From Onchidella celtica (taxonomy: Eukaryota > Mollusca > Gastropoda > Systellommatophora > Onchidiidae): 64,000 bases of DNA. Position numbers and translations under genes: made by a program. The stretch spans positions 22,817,724 through 22,881,723 of the forward strand of contig OZ007582.1 of the NCBI GenBank assembly GCA_963931925.1, read 5' to 3'. The stretch's first letter is position 1, and each line of letters starts with the position of its first letter. Positions 49,401 to 57,910 of this stretch are shown one piece after another. The notes beneath the pieces were generated by a model, which had not been told where the DNA came from, searched no databases, and saw only the letters and a list, made by a program, of their open reading frames with translations.

Positions 49401-52400
49401 GAATTTCCCGAGCGGCAGCCACGTTGGTTATACGGCCGCATCTCATTAACTTCCGTAAAAAACGACAGAGCCCGAAGCTTGTGTTTCCACTCCAGTCTGG
49501 TTGATTTATTAGTCTGAGCGGAAAACTAAAAAGAGTAGAACAATCTGAGGTGGGCCCCTTCAGGCCGTTATTGTCACAAATCCCAGACTGGGAGATGTAA
49601 TAGCTTATGACAGGACAACAATCACGAACAAACAAGTTTAACACTTAACAAAACGACCCATCAGACTCACACATTTATTAAACATAATTATACAGATAAT
49701 AGCGCAATTACATACATTATATTATTGAAATCAACTGCCGTACAACGGCCTTACTCTCACACACACTCTCCCTCGGATCCACAATCCGGTAGTTACTCCT
49801 AAAGGCACTTCGGCCTCAGCCTCTCCCCTCAGGGTCTTAATAGCACATTAATAATTTACTGGCACCGCAGTCTCCCAATATCACCTTCCTATTGTCATAC
49901 ACCTTAGCATTCCCCTAGCACCTCAGCAGGGCAATAACACATTATCATTTCAATAGACATTATCATTTCAATAGTACATTCTCATTTCAATAGTACATTC
50001 TCCCCTCAACATGGCACGTTTACCAACCCAAATGGCATGACCTTAAATTGGAATAATCCCATGGGCGTTTGGAACGCCGTGTATTGTTTCGACTCCTCAG
50101 TAAGCGGGATTTCCCAATACCCTTTCGTCAAATCTATCTTGGAAAACCACGTGGACCCGGCCAATGAAGCTATTAATTCCTCCTGAAACGGAATAGGCTC
50201 CCTATCGCCTACCGTAATAGTGTTCAATCTTCGAAAATCAATACAGAACCGCACCGATCCATCAAGTTTTTTCACGAGGACGATGGGTGATGAATACGGC
50301 GATGTTGATGGTTCTATCACATCTAACTTCAACATTGACTCAACTTCCTTTATGACTCTATCTCTCGAAGAAAAAGGCAACGGATACGGTCTAAGAAATA
50401 CTGGCTTATCCGAAGTCAACTTTATTTGGTGCTGGATCACCGTAGTGCGACCCGGCAAATCCGTAACAACATCCGGAAATGACGCTAACAGGGTCTCAAG
50501 TTCCCTACTCCTTGAACTCGTAAGGTCAGGGTTAATTTTTACGTCCCTGTAACCTTGTGTCGCAGTTAACTCCGGCAATTGAATTTGTAACTCTTCCTGC
50601 GGCTCGGTGTCGCTTACGTCACCGTCCAACTGGTCTACGACCCCCGTACAAGCAATAGAGAAGACAGTCTCCTCTGGTCTTGTCTGTGCACACAGATACT
50701 GTGGTCTCTCATAAAATCTCTGTAGCATATTAACATGGAAAACCTTACTCGCTCCATCAATGTGGATAGCGTAATCTACCTTTGAAACAACTCGCTCAAT
50801 AACATAGGGGCCTTTCCATGTCATCAATAACTTATTATGGTCCGTAGGTAACAACAATAGGACCTTGTCTCCTGGCTTAAAAATTCTCATTTTGGAACCT
50901 CTATCTTTATAGTCTTTTGCTCTTTTCGAAGCGATACCAGAAGCTTCTTCTGCTATAGTGCGCGCTGAGGATAGTCTTTCTCTTAAATCAACAAGGTACT
51001 GAAACACCGAAATCTGCTCATCGTCTCCCGATGATGGCGACGTCATCATGTCCCGAAGAACATCAGTTGGGCCCCTAGGACTACGACCGTACATCATTTC
51101 GAACGGCAAGAATCCCGTTGACTCCTGCCGTACCTCTCTGTACGCGAATAACACTGCAGGGATATATCTATCCCAATCTTTAGGGCGATCAGCAGCTACC
51201 TTACGCAGCATCGACTTTAACGTCGAGTTCAATCTCTCGCACATGCCATTAGCCTGCGGATGATAAGGGGTGGTAGTGATGGGTTGTATGCTGAATAAGC
51301 GGAACAATTCCTTCATCATCTGCGACGTAAATTGCGCGCCCCTATCAGACAGAATTTGCTCTGGTATTCCTACCCTAGCGAAAATTGCAAACAACGCTTC
51401 CGCGACTGCCTCAGACGTTATGGTCCGCAGAGGAACCGCCTCTGGCCATCTCGTAGCATTACATATGACCGTTAAGAAAAATCGATTCCCCCTATCGGTC
51501 GCTGGGTGAATGGGGCCAACAAGGTCTATCGAGACCATTTTAAACGGTTCCGAGACCGTGGGGATCTTCTGAAGAGGAGCCTGGGGTGTACGACCCTTAT
51601 GCGTCGTCTTTTGGCACGCACTGCACGTCTTACAATAGACTTGCACATCTCTGTGGATCGATGGCCAGTAAAAATTTTTAAGAACCCTTTCTTTGGTTCT
51701 AGCTATCCCCATATGACCCGCTAATGGGACATCATGTGCCAAATGCAATACTGTTGCGATCAGCAACGCTGGCACAACGACCTGCTTTAAAATGGAGGAC
51801 ACCGTTACATACTTACGGAATAGAATGCCCGCCTGAACAACGAAGGAGGACGACCCGTTCTTATATCTCCTCGTTTTCTCGGTTCGCGCTTCCCCAAAAC
51901 ATGGGTTTAATGATGGGTCCTCCCTTTGTAATCTCGCCAAGCGCTCTGGCGTGATATCTAGGTTGACCGCTGGCGTAGCCAAAGGTCTAATCTTATCTTT
52001 ATCAGCTACCCGTCGACGTGTTTCGACCGCGGCGCAAAAGTCAATACCTTTTGATTGCGACCATGCTTGCACGTTCTCATCGGAAGGGGAAACTACCCGT
52101 GATACATTCCCAATGATGAGCTGGGCGCCTGGAAAACAACTAACGACTGCTTCGACTTCCCCGCTAAGGAAAGGTGTATCTATCATTATTCTTGCCATGG
52201 GTAATTTCTCAATGGCCCCCGAAAATTGGATGCACGGGACAGTCTCACCTGTAAGCTGTGAATCCCGAATGCAGTCTCTATGCACTCCCACAACGGTAGA
52301 TCCTGTATCTCGTAAAACCGAGACCGGTTCGTCCCCAACAAACCCCGGATAAACCCTAAGACCACCTCCTGTATGACATGAATTTATAACGGGGATCTTT

Positions 52401-55400
52401 CTCCCACAAGGTAATACACCGGAAGATAATAACTTCTCACAACTGGGACACTTAGAATACTGTCCGCCTCCGTTGTCCGATGTAACGCATGCAGCCGCAT
52501 GGTGAAATTTATTTGGGGAACATGGACTGGAGTTACTGTCCGCGTTCGCCGCTATCCTACCTGCAGGGCAATTCACGCTGATGTGATCTGCTCTACCGCA
52601 GTTCCAACACTTCGCGGCCCTACATTCGCGTGAAAAGTGACCCACGCGTCCGCAAGTCCAACACTCCGCTCCCTGTGCTGCACTAGGCCTGGGTCCCCGT
52701 GACCCATCGCGACCGGAACTAGAGTCCCTATGCCGTCGGTCATCGGCAAAGGTCACAACTCGCCCCCGGCCATTACCGCGACCTAGCCCTCCTGCTCGGT
52801 CAAACTTACCGGATCCATATGCCGGTGATTGGTGATAGCCCCTACGCTGCCCCTGGGCTTGCCCACTATAGGCACCACGCTGACGCGACCTGTCCCCAAG
52901 TCCTGCCGGCGACCCTTCGACAACGGCGACGTACCCAGCATCTTGGACGTACGCCCTGGCGACTGGTTTGGACGGATGTGCCGTACGGTATGCTTCCGCC
53001 AACTTAGACGCCTCCTGCACCGTCGCGGGTTCGTTCTCTTTCAGGAAAGCCACCAGATCTTTGTGGCACGACGCGTACAGCTGGTCACGGATCATTAAGT
53101 CTTTCAGTTTAGCAAAATCCGCGCCCACATGCGCCAAGTCTACCCAGTTCGCGAAATACTCCGTTAGTCTCGCGACGAAGGCAGCAAAGTCCTCCCTGGT
53201 ATCTGCACGTGCCCGCCTAAACTGCTCCCGGAAATATTCCTCGGTACGCGCAAATCGGCGAAGCAGCAAAGCCTTCAGCTTATCGTAATCTTGCACGTCT
53301 TCGCGCTGTAGCTCTTTAAAGTAGGTTAACGCTCGCCCCTGCAATAGAGACGCCAGGTACGTGGCCCATAATTCCTTATTTTCCCCCCATTGCAATTGTG
53401 CGTTCAGTTCGAACCTGTAAAGGAAGGCGTCTATGTCGTCCTTCCGGTCGTCGAACGTAGGGAGCTTAATCCTAATGCCACCTTTATTGTGTACCTGCCG
53501 CTCAACTGTTTCTGTTGGCGCATTCTTTTTGAGTTCTAATTCCGCGATTCTTACTCGCGCGTCTGTCTCCCGCTCTTGAGCTTCTATCTCCTTTAACCTT
53601 ATCTCCCTTTCCTGCTCCTTATCCTGTCTCTCCTGTTGCTGAGCTTCTAACTCCTTTAACTTAAACTCTCTTTCCTGCTCCTTATCCTTAGCCTCTCTCT
53701 CCTGTTGCTGAGCCTCTAACTCCTTTAACTTAAACTCCCTCTCCTCTTCCTTATCCTTAGCCTCTTTTTCTCGCTCTCTATCCTTAGCACGCTCATCGCG
53801 CAAATCCGCCTGCTGTTCTTTAATCCAGCCGCGTAGCTCCTCTCCCTCCAGGCCAAGTTCCTTACCCAACTTCATTAGTTGTTGGAGTTCCGCCATTTCA
53901 CAGATTTATGGTTATGGTATCTATTATAAGACGACCAACCTGTCGGTATGATCACTAACGATACGACCAGAGACCTGAGATCACACCAGATATAACAATA
54001 CCCAGTTGTCTCAAATACAATTCAGAAATTTACCTTTACAGCACAACTAATTCTATATCTATAAAATGTATAGCACTATTAACTATAAAAGAAAATAGAA
54101 ACGACAAGAATGAAGAAATACAGTAGAAGGACCACAAGTACGTCAAGGACAACGAACCAGACTAGGACAAAGCTTCTACAAAAAAAAAACTATAATGGAA
54201 AAAAAAATGCAACCTACTACGCCGATTACACAACACGGTACGAACAAGAACAGAGTCTGAAAAAAAAGAACGTATCTATAGATAGGTAGAAAGAGGGACA
54301 AGAGAATACGTCTTCCTAAAACAACGAGGAAGATGGAACGGCACAATCTAAACAAAAATACAGGTCCCTACAGAACTGTTCACTGTGATGAACGAAGTTC
54401 CAAATTTAGCCCACCTCCCGAAGAGGATAAACTACGCTCACCACAGCAAACCCGCGCCACCGCCCGTATAATCGATTACGACAAAAACAGCAAAAACAGG
54501 GAAACAGACAGATGAAAAGACAGCCCTCAATCCAGGGCACAAATTTTTCACTTAACTTCCACCCTTGATTTCAATTTCTCCCCTTCCTCGGAGCTCTGGC
54601 TGCTTGACCTCTACAGGCTGGCACACACACTCTGCAGAAATTTAAGTACACATTAATACATATTCATCAAAATACATGCATCAATACATATTATTATTCA
54701 TAAACATACATAAATCATACCATCATGAGATTTCCATTCATCCCACGAACAAAGACAACAGCACGAATTCCTAGCACAACAGAAAAACAACTAGATATAA
54801 CGACTACACAATGTCAAAATGACCACAGGTAAACAGGACGAGCCCCCAGTGTCACAAATCCCAGACTGGAAGATGTTATAGCTTATGACAGGACAACAAT
54901 CACGAACAAACAAGTTTAACACTTAACAAAACGACCCATCAGACTCACACATTTATTAAACATAATTATACAGATAATAGCGCAATTACATACATTATAT
55001 TATTGAAATCAACTGCCGTACAACGGCCTTACTCTCACACACACTCTCCCTCGGATCCACAATCCGGTAGTTACTCCTAAAGGCACTTCGGCCTCAGCCT
55101 CTCCCCTCAGGGTCTTAATAGCACATTAATAATTTACTGGCACCGCAGTCTCCCAATATCACCTTCCTATTGTCATACACCTTAGCATTCCCCTAGCACC
55201 TCAGCAGGGCAATAACACATTATCATTTCAATAGACATTATCATTTCAATAGTACATTCTCATTTCAATAGTACATTCTCCCCTCAACATGGCAATAGTG
55301 CATTATCACATTCACGCTCATATCTACGTCCCTGTCCGTGGCCTGACTGCCACGACTTTATGTGCCTCTACTGTCCTGCACTGACAGCCTCACTTCTGGC

Positions 55401-57910
55401 CTATGTGTGGCCTCCGGCCCTATGCTGGCCTATCCCCTGTGCTCATCGAGGTGGCTCTGCGGCCCGTCCTCGACACCTACAAGAATAACATTACATTGGT
55501 ATAATACCCTACCATTTCTATTCACTCCACCTCTCCTTACAACCCATGAAGCGTACACACACTAGTTCACCTTTCACTCATCACACCTCTTACGGTAACA
55601 CACCTCCATCGGAGTACACACTACTCACTCGCGCTACAAATCCATGAACTCACTTTCATCTATCGCTCATGGCGCACATTGCTATATCCAATATCAAGGA
55701 CTTCCACATTCCTCACATATACTTATTTACATCATGGTAATAGACGAATATAATATAATACATCAATCATAATAATCAATCAACGTTCTACATACCAGTC
55801 ATCACTGGAAAGACTCTCTCACTAGTCTTCTCGACTGCTCCCCTTATGTCCGCCCGATGGGCTCTTATTCACAGGTCCGTTCCGTAGGGCCTTCTAACTT
55901 GCAGTGATAGTAATACAGCGCTTTCGCCTCATTCAGACCCCCCCCACTACTCACAACAGCACGCTTAACTTACTTGTCTACTGTGAGCCCTTCTTACTCT
56001 ACACCCGCTCTGTAGCAATCCCCTTAATTGCACTCACTCCACTCGTGACAGTTATAAACTAAAGCATCTGTCATCGGGTTGATCTAATACAATGATTAGT
56101 AGCCGTACAATGTGAATCGGTACAGACCTAGGGGCATGCTCGACCTTGACCTAGATTCTAGGTTTTTGCGGAACAGTAGTAACATGTCAAATCAGTCCGC
56201 ACAACACATTCACAGTACACACGGAACCAAGTAACCGGGTATTCCAAACGAAAGCATCCATCGTAAATCGGTAATAGAAGTTCCTAGATCTACCATTGCA
56301 GGCGTCTAAAGCATTAATTCTGGCGTAGGCCTGACACACGAGATGAAGACAGCGCAACATAATACACGTCCACTCAAACTATACGCGGAACGAGGGGGTC
56401 TTGACCGGACCGGACACATTATGTGACCATTTGACCCTTCGGTCACTTTTAAGTTCGCGTTATTGTCAGCGCGATGAAGAGCTGTTGATGCATGTGAAGC
56501 GCTTGATCTAAAACTGCGAATCAGCCAGAACACGACGGCAGCCCTATGTTGACGATACGCCTTTGGACACGGTGAATACTAAAAATAGGCGCAAAGTAGG
56601 CCGATATCTCGAACGCACACTTGCTCTTTTGTGTTTTAAATAACCAAGTTGTTTTTTTAAAAAAATTCTTCACATCACGAAACCGGAAATTTTTATTTGG
56701 ACACGTAGCGAAACCGGAAATCCGGTATATACCGGAGGTCTGGCACCCATGATCAGGAAGTAGATCTAGATCTAGACTCTGACTATGTACCACATAGAGA
56801 GATTTTTATTTCAGTCATCAAACATCTTATGAACTAAAAAAAAAGGGCAGTTTAAAAAAAAATCATAAATAAAAAGTATTAGACATTGAGAATTCATATC
56901 TTGTTTGTTGCATAGAGCAATATTATTTTTTCAAAATTTCATAGAGATTTCTTGATTCAGTCTCACAATGATTTTTTTAAAATTCCCCCAAAATGGCCAG
57001 TCTCAGACATTTGTGAAATATTAAAAATGCCCGGTCTTTAATGAGTTTATTTCGCTCATTCATCTAAAATTTTCAGCCGATGAAATGCACCAATAAAATG
57101 ACTTGCGTGATGTCACCCCTTCACCCCGTGATTCTGGGTCAGGCTCTCCCCGAGGCCATCCTTGCCAATTGAAATTAGGAATTTTCAACTTTGACAAGCA
57201 ATAACTTGTGTTCTAGGCAACACATAGTAATAACATATAAAAAATTAAATCTGAAAGATGACAATGTGGTCTGCAGGTCAAGGAGTGAACGAGCTAGCAA
57301 CGCCGATCTTCCAACATTACTCACAGGTGTAACTTTCTTCAAAATAAACATTCTGAAAACTGTGGAGTTAACATCAAACTTTTTTCTCAATGGCAGCCAA
57401 ATTTCATTTTCATACAACCAAAAGCATGCATTCCACAGGTTGAAGGATAGCTGGCCCATGTGCGAGATCACGAATTCTGGTTCACATTAACTTGTCCTTG
57501 TGGCGTCGTGAACTGTCAACATGGTTTGAGCATTAATTTCATGAATCGATAGATTATTTAATTCTGAACAATTTGATGTATAACACTTTATAATTTCATC
57601 AATTTGATAAATGCCAAATCTTGACAGCCAGGGTACGTTCACGATATTCAGCGCCACTTTTCGCGGTGTGGTGCCCATTGGCATTGGCACAGCAATGAAT
57701 GATATTTGACGAAAAGTGTAGGCCTAAGTTTTTCTTAACTGATTATAACACTGAGCTGTAACAGTAGTGTAACCTGGGAAGTTTCTCTTTGTCTTCATTG
57801 ATTTGCTCGTTCTGCTGATCACTCTGGGTCGAATGTTTTTCGCGCAAGGCCTTTAAACGTTCTTTTCTCTTGATAGCTTCATCATTCAACGTTCCCACGG
57901 CAGCCATCAT
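40394..57910 (-). CDS. CCDC12: CCDC12, cwf18-family spliceosome component
   Basis: Five exons on the - strand: 57910-57774, 43176-43100, 42686-42625, 40982-40871 and 40482-40394. They join in frame to 477 bases, or 158 residues (human 166). Key matches are NDEAIKRKERLKALREK (about 9-25), RSYKPGSENLK for the human RNYVPEDEDLK, VKDQLEAGK, and LAPRKPDWDLKRDVSKKLEK with RRTQRAIAELIRERL, nearly identical to human. Known CCDC12/cwf18 proteins belong to activated spliceosome complexes in the nucleus. The start at 57910 is chosen by homology; Met at 57907 or 57952 is also possible. Intron 1 is 14.6 kb and full of transposons. Confidence 0.95.
40871..40982 (-). CDS. CCDC12: CCDC12 exon 4, conserved core
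   Basis: The acceptor is ATTCGCAG. Encodes DLTSLAPRKPDWDLKRDV through RAIAELI and ends ATAC|GTAAGT in phase 1. This is the most conserved part of the family. Confidence 0.96.
41273..42038. mobile_element. TTAA-flanked (piggyBac-like) MITE, copy B
   Basis: 766 bases between TTAA at 41269-41272 and TTAA at 42039-42042, with inverted ends CCCTCACCCTGC and, reversed, CTCTCACCCCGC. It matches copy A (10709-12675) and lacks A's nested insertion. It sits in CCDC12 intron 3, between exon 4 and exon 3. Confidence 0.78.
42625..42686 (-). CDS. CCDC12: CCDC12 exon 3
   Basis: The acceptor is CTGTTTCAG and the donor is GTG|GTGAGT, phase 0. Encodes VTESVKDQLEAGKTDHVV, matching human VEEKVKEQLEAAK. Too short to stand out as an open frame. 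Confidence 0.9.
43100..43176 (-). CDS. CCDC12: CCDC12 exon 2
   Basis: The acceptor TCCTTTCAG completes the Arg codon left open by exon 1. Encodes RPMFRSYKPGSENLKTQM and ends GACG|GTGAGT in phase 1. Confidence 0.9.
43907..44732 (-). mobile_element. Solo LTR of the Gmr1-like family
   Basis: Starts TGTCACAAATCCCAGACTGG, ends CTCGTGACA, and is flanked by GTGTG on both sides (43902-43906 and 44733-44737). At 826 bases it is shorter than the full 1201-base LTR. It lies in CCDC12 intron 1 in the same orientation as the gene. Confidence 0.9.
46605..47660 (-). mobile_element. hAT element with 14-bp TIRs and 6-bp target duplication
   Basis: Perfect inverted ends CAGAGGTGCCACTT. It is flanked by TCTCAT at 46599-46604 and 47661-47666. 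It contains a decayed N-terminal transposase segment on the - strand. The related short copy at 33183 also has a 6-bp duplication. Confidence 0.8.
46930..47330 (-). pseudogene. Decayed BED-like N-terminal transposase segment
   Basis: One frame reads HFIDYVERVGRVNIKEIDKS and then KNKFSWAWV. After a frameshift the chain continues EKDANGEFMADYIRKLKESG, YRVTCKVRVNYGSSGKKSF and ITHSKK. The Trp-rich start, a Cys pair region and the GSSGKKSF...H pattern recall BED-like zinc fingers at the start of hAT-type transposases, but expected Cys/His residues are missing. It lies inside matching hAT ends, which supports the origin. Confidence 0.5.
49104..49518. mobile_element. 415-bp MITE nested in the hAT-like element
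   Basis: Flanked by CGGAAAAC on both sides (49096-49103 and 49519-49526). Copy A has this 8-mer once, next to GATGC, as the empty site. The ends are inverted: CAGACTAATAAA, then CCAGACTGGA a few bases in. The 8-bp duplication suggests another hAT-type element. No coding region. Confidence 0.78.
49572..50016 (-). repeat. Truncated 3' LTR of the Gmr1-like element
   Basis: Matches 54850-55294 with about two differences (GGGAGATGTAATAG versus GGAAGATGTTATAG), then breaks off into RT coding sequence after CAACATGGCA. The AATAAA on the - strand is at 49679-49674. Confidence 0.93.
50006..53896 (-). CDS. Gag-pol polyprotein, truncated in RT (Gmr1 domain order)
   Basis: 1296 codons. Residues about 35-125 form a charged coiled coil of near-repeats (EREFKLKELEAQQQERE). 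About 140-310 is capsid-like with a SCAN-like end (FREQFRRARADTREDFAAFV, later HKDLVAFLKENEP). Two CCHC knuckles lie at about 411-446 (CWTCGRVGHFSREC and CWNCGRADHISVNC). The protease has DTGS at about 527. The integrase has an HHCC finger at about 714-763 and a core with Asp in SIDLVGPI (~791), Asp in SDRGAQF (~851) and Glu in NGMCERLN (~886), then a GPY/F module. RT starts at about 1170 and stops after MPFGLVN, before the YxDD box. The stop codon comes from LTR sequence at the deletion junction. Confidence 0.93.
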   Translation of the reverse strand: MAELQQLMKLGKELGLEGEELRGWIKEQQADLRDERAKDREREKEAKDKEEEREFKLKELEAQQQEREAKDKEQEREFKLKELEAQQQERQDKEQEREIRLKEIEAQERETDARVRIAELELKKNAPTETVERQVHNKGGIRIKLPTFDDRKDDIDAFLYRFELNAQLQWGENKELWATYLASLLQGRALTYFKELQREDVQDYDKLKALLLRRFARTEEYFREQFRRARADTREDFAAFVARLTEYFANWVDLAHVGADFAKLKDLMIRDQLYASCHKDLVAFLKENEPATVQEASKLAEAYRTAHPSKPVARAYVQDAGYVAVVEGSPAGLGDRSRQRGAYSGQAQGQRRGYHQSPAYGSGKFDRAGGLGRGNGRGRVVTFADDRRHRDSSSGRDGSRGPRPSAAQGAECWTCGRVGHFSRECRAAKCWNCGRADHISVNCPAGRIAANADSNSSPCSPNKFHHAAACVTSDNGGGQYSKCPSCEKLLSSGVLPCGRKIPVINSCHTGGGLRVYPGFVGDEPVSVLRDTGSTVVGVHRDCIRDSQLTGETVPCIQFSGAIEKLPMARIMIDTPFLSGEVEAVVSCFPGAQLIIGNVSRVVSPSDENVQAWSQSKGIDFCAAVETRRRVADKDKIRPLATPAVNLDITPERLARLQREDPSLNPCFGEARTEKTRRYKNGSSSFVVQAGILFRKYVTVSSILKQVVVPALLIATVLHLAHDVPLAGHMGIARTKERVLKNFYWPSIHRDVQVYCKTCSACQKTTHKGRTPQAPLQKIPTVSEPFKMVSIDLVGPIHPATDRGNRFFLTVICNATRWPEAVPLRTITSEAVAEALFAIFARVGIPEQILSDRGAQFTSQMMKELFRLFSIQPITTTPYHPQANGMCERLNSTLKSMLRKVAADRPKDWDRYIPAVLFAYREVRQESTGFLPFEMMYGRSPRGPTDVLRDMMTSPSSGDDEQISVFQYLVDLRERLSSARTIAEEASGIASKRAKDYKDRGSKMRIFKPGDKVLLLLPTDHNKLLMTWKGPYVIERVVSKVDYAIHIDGASKVFHVNMLQRFYERPQYLCAQTRPEETVFSIACTGVVDQLDGDVSDTEPQEELQIQLPELTATQGYRDVKINPDLTSSRSRELETLLASFPDVVTDLPGRTTVIQHQIKLTSDKPVFLRPYPLPFSSRDRVIKEVESMLKLDVIEPSTSPYSSPIVLVKKLDGSVRFCIDFRRLNTITVGDREPIPFQEELIASLAGSTWFSKIDLTKGYWEIPLTEESKQYTAFQTPMGLFQFKVMPFGLVNVPC
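54275..54370 (-). other. Leader block shared with the non-autonomous element
   Basis: Lies between the 5' LTR and gag and matches 17452-17545. It contains the same short hairpin (TCTTCC with GGAAGA). It is a candidate packaging or dimerisation signal, by inference only. Confidence 0.65.
54836..54848 (-). other. Primer-binding site, proline tRNA
   Basis: One base after the LTR the - strand reads TGGGGGCTCGTCC. This is the complement of the 3' end of tRNA-Pro (GGACGAGCCCCCA), the same primer used by murine leukaemia-type viruses. The match covers 13 bases. Confidence 0.85.
54850..56050 (-). repeat. Complete 5' LTR of the Gmr1-like element
   Basis: Inverted hexamers TGTCAC and GTGACA bound 1201 bases. 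A minus-strand AATAAA at 54957-54952 is conserved in the related LTRs and is the likely poly(A) signal. It contains three near-repeats of ATCATTTCAATAG followed by ACATT. Confidence 0.93.
57774..57910 (-). CDS. CCDC12: CCDC12 exon 1
   Basis: Encodes the N-terminal 45 residues with EAIKRKERLKALREK. The donor is CCCAG|GTTACA, phase 2. An in-frame stop lies upstream of 57952. Confidence 0.9.

Larger units (their letters stand above)
49572..56050 (-). mobile_element. Gmr1-like Ty3/Gypsy LTR retrotransposon with an internal deletion
   Basis: 6479 bases on the - strand, flanked by GTTAT (49567-49571 and 56051-56055). The 5' LTR is 54850-56050 (1201 bases). The 3' LTR is cut down to 49572-50016. 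The two LTRs differ at only about two of 445 shared positions, so insertion was recent. A proline-tRNA primer site follows the 5' LTR. One frame encodes gag-protease-integrase-partial RT. RNase H, the RT active site and about 750 bases of the 3' LTR are gone, so this copy cannot make a full set of enzymes. Confidence 0.93.
48293..56751 (-). mobile_element. hAT-like DNA element, copy B, carrying two nested insertions
   Basis: The inverted 12-mers CATGGGTGCCAG bound the element, and perfect 8-bp duplications ATCAGGAA lie outside (48285-48292 and 56752-56759). Its sequence is the inverse of copy A (7152-8534). It is interrupted by a 415-bp MITE (49104-49518) and the Gmr1-like retrotransposon (49572-56050). 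In both cases copy A shows the uninterrupted site. It lies in CCDC12 intron 1. Confidence 0.85.

Noticed and set aside
52829-53288. Plus-strand open frames across the gag-pol region
   Set aside because: Shadows of the strongly biased gag-pol frame on the minus strand.
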